Below, in pieces: positions 60,358-64,000 of a DNA stretch of 64,000 nucleotides. Made by a program: the position numbers and the translations under genes. The stretch is from Streptomyces hygroscopicus (GTDB taxonomy: Bacteria; Actinomycetota; Actinomycetes; Streptomycetales; Streptomycetaceae), in the NCBI RefSeq assembly GCF_026168105.1, contig NZ_LBMW01000034.1:23901-87900 (forward strand), given 5' to 3'. Each line of letters opens with the position of its first letter. Position 1 is the first letter of the stretch. The notes beneath the pieces are model-generated. The model ran no database searches. It worked only from the letters and a program-made list of their open reading frames with translations, and was not told the DNA's origin.

Positions 60358-61127
60358 CCACCGCGACGACGTACCCGACCGGGACCGCCTTCAGCTACTC
60401 CCGTACGACGGCGACGGCCCTGCGGGTCCTGCGCCAGCTCCGCAACGACCCGCGCACGATCGCGCTGATGATCGTCGTCCCGTGTCTGATGCTGTTCCTG
60501 CTGCGCTACGTCTTCGACGGCAGCCCGCGCACGTTCGACTCGATCGGAGCCTCGCTCCTCGGGATCTTCCCGCTGATCACGATGTTCCTGGTGACATCCA
60601 TCGCGACCCTGCGCGAACGCACCTCCGGCACCCTGGAACGCCTCCTCGCCATGCCCCTCGGCAAGGCCGACCTGATCGCGGGCTACGCCCTCGCCTTCGG
60701 CACCCTGGCCATCATCCAGTCGACCCTGGCGACGGGACTCGCGGCCTGGTTCCTGGGGCTGGACGTCATGGGTTCCGCCTGGCTCCTGCTGCTGGTGGCC
60801 CTCCTGGACGCCCTGCTCGGCACCGCCCTCGGCCTGTTCGTCTCCGCCTTCGCGGCCTCGGAGTTCCAGGCGGTGCAGTTCATGCCCGCGGTGATCTTCC
60901 CGCAGCTCCTGCTCTGCGGCCTGTTCACCCCGCGCTCCAGCATGCACCCGGCCCTGGAGGCCATCTCCGACGTCCTGCCGATGTCGTACGCGGTGGATGC
61001 CATGAACGAGGTCCTCAGGCACACGGACGTGACCCCGACCTTCGTCCGGGACGTGCTGATCGTGGCGGGCTGCGCACTGCTGGTACTGGGCCTCGGGGCG
61101 GCAACACTGCGACGCCGGACCGCGTGA
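60354..61127 (+). CDS. ABC-2 type transporter permease
   Basis: 257 aa. Six membrane helices (ABC2_membrane): TIALMIVVPCLMLFLLRYVFDG, LGIFPLITMFLVTSIATLRERTSGTLERLLAMPLGKADLIAGY, LLLLVALLDALLGTALGLFVSAF, VIFPQLLLCGLFTPRSSM, and the last helix VLIVAGCALLVLGLGAATL. The RERTSGTLERLL coupling helix contacts the ATPase. It is the membrane half of the exporter and is translationally coupled to it. Confidence 0.95.
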   Translation: MTTATTYPTGTAFSYSRTTATALRVLRQLRNDPRTIALMIVVPCLMLFLLRYVFDGSPRTFDSIGASLLGIFPLITMFLVTSIATLRERTSGTLERLLAMPLGKADLIAGYALAFGTLAIIQSTLATGLAAWFLGLDVMGSAWLLLLVALLDALLGTALGLFVSAFAASEFQAVQFMPAVIFPQLLLCGLFTPRSSMHPALEAISDVLPMSYAVDAMNEVLRHTDVTPTFVRDVLIVAGCALLVLGLGAATLRRRTA

Positions 61128-61269
61128 CACCCGCGCGGTGGTCGTCGGAGCCCCGGGCAGCCGTGCCGCCGGCAGGGACACGTCCCGCCCACCGGACAAT
61201 CGAGCCACATGGAGGAACCCGGTGCGAGGATGAACCCGGACGACGCAACTCCCGGAGGGCACCCGCACC

Positions 61270-62082
61270 ATGACCCAGAAAGTCGCAGTCCTAGGCACCG
61301 GAAAGATCGGCGAGGCCCTGCTCAGCGGAATGATCCGAGCCGGCTGGGCCCCCGCCGACCTCCTGGTCACCGCCCGCCGCCCGGAACGGGCCGAAGAACT
61401 CCGCACGCGGTACGGCGTCACCCCGGTCACCAACCCGGAGGCCGCGAAGACCGCCGACACACTCATCCTCACGGTCAAGCCCCAGGACATGGGCACGCTC
61501 CTCGACGAGCTCGCCCCGCACATCCCCGCCGACCGCCTGGTCATCAGCGGTGCCGCCGGCATCCCCACCTCCTTCTTCGAGGCACGCCTCACCACCGGCA
61601 CCCCGGTCGTCCGCGTCATGACGAACACCCCCGCCCTCGTCGACGAGGCCATGTCCGTCATCTCCGCAGGCAGCCATGCCACCGAGGCCCACCTCGCCCA
61701 CGCCGAGGAGATCTTCGGCGCCGTCGGCAAGACCCTGCGCGTCCCCGAGTCCCAGCAGGACGCCTGCACCGCGCTCTCCGGCTCGGGCCCGGCGTACTTC
61801 TTCTATCTGGTCGAGGCCATGACCGACGCCGGCATCCTGCTCGGTCTGCCCCGGGACAAGGCCCACGAACTGATCGTCCAGTCCGCGATCGGCGCCGCGG
61901 TGATGCTCCGCGACAGTGGGGAGCATCCGGTGAAGCTCCGCGAGAACGTCACCTCGCCCGCGGGCACGACGATCAACGCGATCCGCGAACTGGAGAACCA
62001 CGGGGTGCGCGCCGCGCTCATCGCCGCTTTGGAGGCCGCCAGGGACCGCAGCCGGCAACTGGCGTCCGGCAACAACGGCTGA
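61270..62082 (+). CDS. proC: pyrroline-5-carboxylate reductase
   Basis: 270 aa, ATG 61270. Last step of proline synthesis. NADPH fold VAVLGTGKIGEALLSGMIRAG, ILTVKPQDM, VRVMTNTPALVDEAMSVIS, and the C-terminal P5C-dimer signature GSGPAYFFYLVEAMTDAGILLGL with SPAGTTINAIRELE. Full length. Ends in a terminator shared with trpS, which faces it. Confidence 0.97.
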   Translation: MTQKVAVLGTGKIGEALLSGMIRAGWAPADLLVTARRPERAEELRTRYGVTPVTNPEAAKTADTLILTVKPQDMGTLLDELAPHIPADRLVISGAAGIPTSFFEARLTTGTPVVRVMTNTPALVDEAMSVISAGSHATEAHLAHAEEIFGAVGKTLRVPESQQDACTALSGSGPAYFFYLVEAMTDAGILLGLPRDKAHELIVQSAIGAAVMLRDSGEHPVKLRENVTSPAGTTINAIRELENHGVRAALIAALEAARDRSRQLASGNNG

Positions 62083-62087
62083 CACCG

Positions 62088-62140
62088 GGCCCGCGGCGCC
62101 AGGCCCGAATTCGTACGGTCCGCACCCGGCGCCGCGGGCC
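62088..62140. terminator. bidirectional terminator between proC and trpS
   Basis: GGCCCGCGGCGCC / GGCGCCGCGGGCC, perfect 13-bp stem with a 27-nt loop. Confidence 0.8.
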
Positions 62141-62175
62141 GGATGACCGCCCACGGCGCCCGGCGACCCGGCCCC

Positions 62176-63171
62176 TCAGGCGGGCAGAAGCCCGATCGCC
62201 CGATACGCGGCGTCCACCATCGGCTTCGCCATCTCCCGCGCTCTGCCCGCTCCCGCCCGCAGCACCTTCTCCACATGGGCGGCGTCCGCGCACAGCTCCT
62301 TGTGCCGCTCCTGTACCGGCCGCAGCAGTTCGACCACTGCCTCGGCGGTGTCCTTCTTCAGGGCACCGTAGGACGTGTACGCACCGCTCAGCTTCTCGGG
62401 GTCAGCGCCCTCGCAGGCGGCCAGGATCTCCAGCAGATTCGTGACACCCGGCCGTGCCTCCCGGTCGTGGACGACGTCGGAGCCGCTGTCGGTCACGGCC
62501 CGCATGATCTTCTTCCGCACCACGTCCGGCTCGTCGAGCAGATAGACGATGCCCGGGCCCATGTCGTCCGACTTCCCCATCTTCGACGTCGGATCCTGCA
62601 GGTTCATCACCCGGGCCGCGACCTCGGGACGAGTCGCCCGAGGCACCACGAACGTATGCCCGTACCGCTGGTTGAACCGCACCGCCAGGTCCCGCGCCAG
62701 TTCCACGTGCTGCCTCTGGTCGTCGCCCACGGGCACCTCGTCGGTCCCGTAGACAAGGATGTCCGCCGCCATCAGCACGGGGTACGTCAGCAACGACAGC
62801 CGCACGCTTCCGCCCCGCCCCTGCTCCCGCGCGGCCTTCTCCTTGTACTGGATCATGCGCCGCATCTCGCCGTCGGCGGCCACACACTCGAGCAGGTACG
62901 ACAGTCGCGTGTGCTCGTCGACATGGCTCTGTACGAACAGGGTGCACAACTCCGGATCAAGCCCCGAGGCCAGCAGCAACGTGGCCGCCTGCCGACTGAG
63001 CCTGCGCACCCGCGCCGGATCGTGGTCCACCGTCAGGGCATGCAGATCGACGACGCAGAAGAGCGCGTCGGCCCGGTGCTGGTCCACCTCGGCCCACCGT
63101 CGCATGGCACCCAGGTAGTTCCCCAGCGTCAGATGCCCGGTCGGCTTGATCCCGCTGAAGACGCGTGTCAT
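62176..63171 (-). CDS. trpS: tryptophanyl-tRNA synthetase (auxiliary, probably indolmycin-resistant type)
   Basis: 331 aa, ATG 63171 with AGGAGGTGGAGAG upstream. Class I synthetase: HIGH-type TGHLTLGNYLGAMRRW, KMSKS-type SKMGKSDD, and VGDDQRQHVELARDLAVRFN. Streptomyces often has two TrpRS; one (trpRS1 in S. coelicolor) is an inducible, indolmycin-resistant copy under a leader-peptide attenuator. This gene has such a leader (63287-63328) and the same proC neighbourhood, so it is most likely that copy. Drug resistance is inferred, not visible. Confidence 0.95.
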   Translation of the reverse strand: MTRVFSGIKPTGHLTLGNYLGAMRRWAEVDQHRADALFCVVDLHALTVDHDPARVRRLSRQAATLLLASGLDPELCTLFVQSHVDEHTRLSYLLECVAADGEMRRMIQYKEKAAREQGRGGSVRLSLLTYPVLMAADILVYGTDEVPVGDDQRQHVELARDLAVRFNQRYGHTFVVPRATRPEVAARVMNLQDPTSKMGKSDDMGPGIVYLLDEPDVVRKKIMRAVTDSGSDVVHDREARPGVTNLLEILAACEGADPEKLSGAYTSYGALKKDTAEAVVELLRPVQERHKELCADAAHVEKVLRAGAGRAREMAKPMVDAAYRAIGLLPA

Positions 63172-63188
63172 CTCTCCACCTCCTGGTA

Positions 63189-63296
63189 GGGGCCGCCGCG
63201 ACCGGCCGGCCGCCCCTCCTGGAGGGAGATACGAGAACGGCCGCCGATGCGGCGGCCGATGAGCGCATACGTGAGTCCGGCCGCCGTCAGGCGGCC
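63189..63296 (-). promoter_or_regulatory. trpS attenuator with four mutually pairing arms
   Basis: In transcript order (minus strand) the arms GGCCGCC (63296-63290), GGCGGCC (63285-63279), GGCCGCC (63257-63251) and GGCGGCC (63245-63239) can pair 1:2 with 3:4, or 2:3. A further GC hairpin (63216-63208 with 63197-63189, one mismatch) directly precedes the trpS ribosome site. Arm 1 overlaps the leader-peptide Trp/Ala codons. Confidence 0.8.
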
Positions 63297-63328
63297 CACC
63301 ACTGCTGGTTGCACGTACGCGAAGTCAT
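63287..63328 (-). CDS. 13-aa leader peptide with tandem Trp codons
   Basis: Reads MTSRTCNQQWWAA then TGA. The two TGG codons (63299-63301 and 63296-63298 on the + strand) sit at the base of the first attenuator arm. When charged tRNA(Trp) is short, the ribosome would stall here, free arm 2 and allow read-through to trpS. Coding capacity is tiny and the evidence is the arrangement and the Trp-Trp pair. Confidence 0.85.
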   Translation of the reverse strand: MTSRTCNQQWWAA

Positions 63329-63580
63329 GACGACGAGAGTACGCCTCTCCGGTCCGCCACGGAGGCGGTTTGACACACCCCGGTCCGATGCGTAGGGTTC
63401 CCCGGGTTGTCCGACGTGAGCTCCGACTCCGGTCGGTCCCCGGACAGCCATCCCGCAAGTACCCATCGCCAATCGGCGCCATGTCGTCGTGCGTATTGGC
63501 ATGCGTATTTTCGGAATGAGGAATCCGCGTTCGAACCTTTGTGAGAACGCAAGCCCCCGATTAGCTCGGGAGCCAGGAAT
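63329..63580. other. divergent control region between trpS leader and rrn operon
   Basis: Holds the unassigned trpS promoter on the minus strand and a consensus promoter on the + strand at 63370-63398. No gene seen. Confidence 0.6.
63370..63398 (+). promoter_or_regulatory. consensus vegetative promoter facing the rRNA operon
   Basis: TTGACA (63370-63375), 17 bp, TAGGGT (63393-63398). Probably the most upstream rrn promoter. Confidence 0.7.
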
Positions 63581-63584
63581 CCGC

Positions 63585-63800
63585 TAAAGTCTCACTCGTC
63601 GGAACGGCCGAGAGGCCGCCAAGACAAGCCCGGTTGACGGGGAGTCAGAGTCCAAAGGGAACTGAGGGATCTGATAGAGTCAACAACGCCGGAAGGCCGA
63701 AAGGCCGGAAAGCGCCGAGGAAATCGGATCGAGAAAAGGTCTGATAGAGTCGGGAACACCGAAGGGAAGCGCCCGGAGGAAAGCCTGAGAGAGTCTCTCG
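63585..63800 (+). promoter_or_regulatory. tandem rrn promoter -10 boxes
   Basis: TAAAGT (63585-63590), then CTGATAGAGTC with TAGAGT at 63675-63680 and 63745-63750 (70 bp apart), and a decayed GAGAGAGTCT near 63787. None has a clear -35, as is known for some Streptomyces rrn promoters. Confidence 0.7.
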
Positions 63801-64000
63801 GGTGAGTACGAAGGAAGCGTCCGTTCCTTGAGAACTCAACAGCGTGCCAAAAGTCAACGCCAGATATGTTGATACCCCGTCTCCAGCTCTGCTGGGGCGA
63901 GGTTCCTTTGAAGTAAAACACAGCGAGGACGCTGTGAACGGTCGGGACTATTCCTCCCGGCTGTTCCGCTCTCGTGGTGTTCGCCCCGATCACGGGGAAA
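63801..64000 (+). ncRNA. rRNA operon leader, immediately upstream of 16S rRNA
   Basis: The segment from about 63825 (CTTGAGAACTCAACAGCGTG) through GCCAAAAGTCAACGCCAGAT to the end is recognised as the pre-16S leader of Streptomyces rrn operons, with the antitermination-like box and the processing-stem side. The 16S gene itself begins beyond the window. Confidence 0.85.

Noticed and set aside
63592..63993. 133-residue open frame on the minus strand at the right end
   Set aside because: It lies in the rRNA promoter and leader region.

Overview
The window is high-GC chromosomal DNA from a Streptomyces (or a very close actinobacterium). The evidence is the strong third-position GC in every gene, frequent GTG starts, intrinsic terminators with long GC stems, Lsr2, DisA, the sigE-cseA-cseB-cseC envelope-stress operon, ClpC, BldN-era style small one-domain regulators, and an rRNA-operon leader at the right end. 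Gene order agrees, from memory, with the conserved core arm of S. coelicolor around sigE and lsr2. I see no prophage, conjugative element, IS transposase or CRISPR array. Base use is uniform, so this reads as core genome and not as an accessory island.

Layout. 1-4168 (+): tilS (3' end), hpt, ftsH, folE. 4193-9646 (-): DUF3180 protein, folK, folB, an NTF2-like protein, folP, then an MprF-type lysyltransferase. 9850-12984 (+): membrane-anchored esterase-fold protein and a coiled-coil membrane protein. 13056-14875 (-): a YdbS/YdbT-like bacterial PH-domain pair. 14907-17060: an orphan complex I subunit (NuoD type) overlapping tail-to-tail with a MidA/NDUFAF7-type methyltransferase. 17294-19924 (+): DesK/NarL-type two-component system and a TmrB-like P-loop protein. 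20010-22428 (-): winged-helix regulator and threonine-aldolase-like enzyme. 22671-28189 (+): a tight cofactor operon (DUF2520 Rossmann protein, panC, nadB, nadC, coaX) for CoA and NAD.

28396-34977: an unknown protein, a 189-bp MITE-like element, a 59-residue membrane protein, a BlaI-type repressor, argA, lsr2, an antisense-overlapping unknown gene, and clpC with two ClgR-type boxes upstream. 35097-38604: TetR/MFS efflux pair with a large shared operator region, AraC-type regulator, VOC protein. 38702-41950 (-): sigE-cseA-cseB-cseC. 42362-47673: mutY, a GT-rich repeat tract, a membrane-anchored secreted protein, disA, radA. 47873-53327: a sigma/anti-sigma/BACON fusion, a Cys-rich unknown, a Ppx/GppA phosphatase, a TIM-barrel isomerase and a TetR regulator. 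53534-61127: ilvD, a PASTA-less Ser/Thr kinase with a PQQ-type propeller, an SH3b protein, a membrane protein, a methyltransferase, and an ABC exporter whose operator overlaps its start codon. 61270-64000: proC, an auxiliary trpS with a Trp-Trp leader peptide, and the promoter/leader region of an rRNA operon.

Most striking observations: (i) trpS is preceded by a 13-codon leader with tandem Trp codons and four mutually pairing GC arms, a complete-looking attenuator; (ii) a NuoD homologue with the conserved HRGxEK arginine sits next to a NDUFAF7-type methyltransferase, whose human relative methylates that arginine; (iii) one polypeptide joins ECF-sigma-like, zinc anti-sigma, membrane and BACON parts; (iv) at least six genes have degenerate tandem repeats that span or immediately follow their stop codon; (v) a palindromic operator overlaps the -10 box and start codon of a probably leaderless ABC-exporter mRNA.
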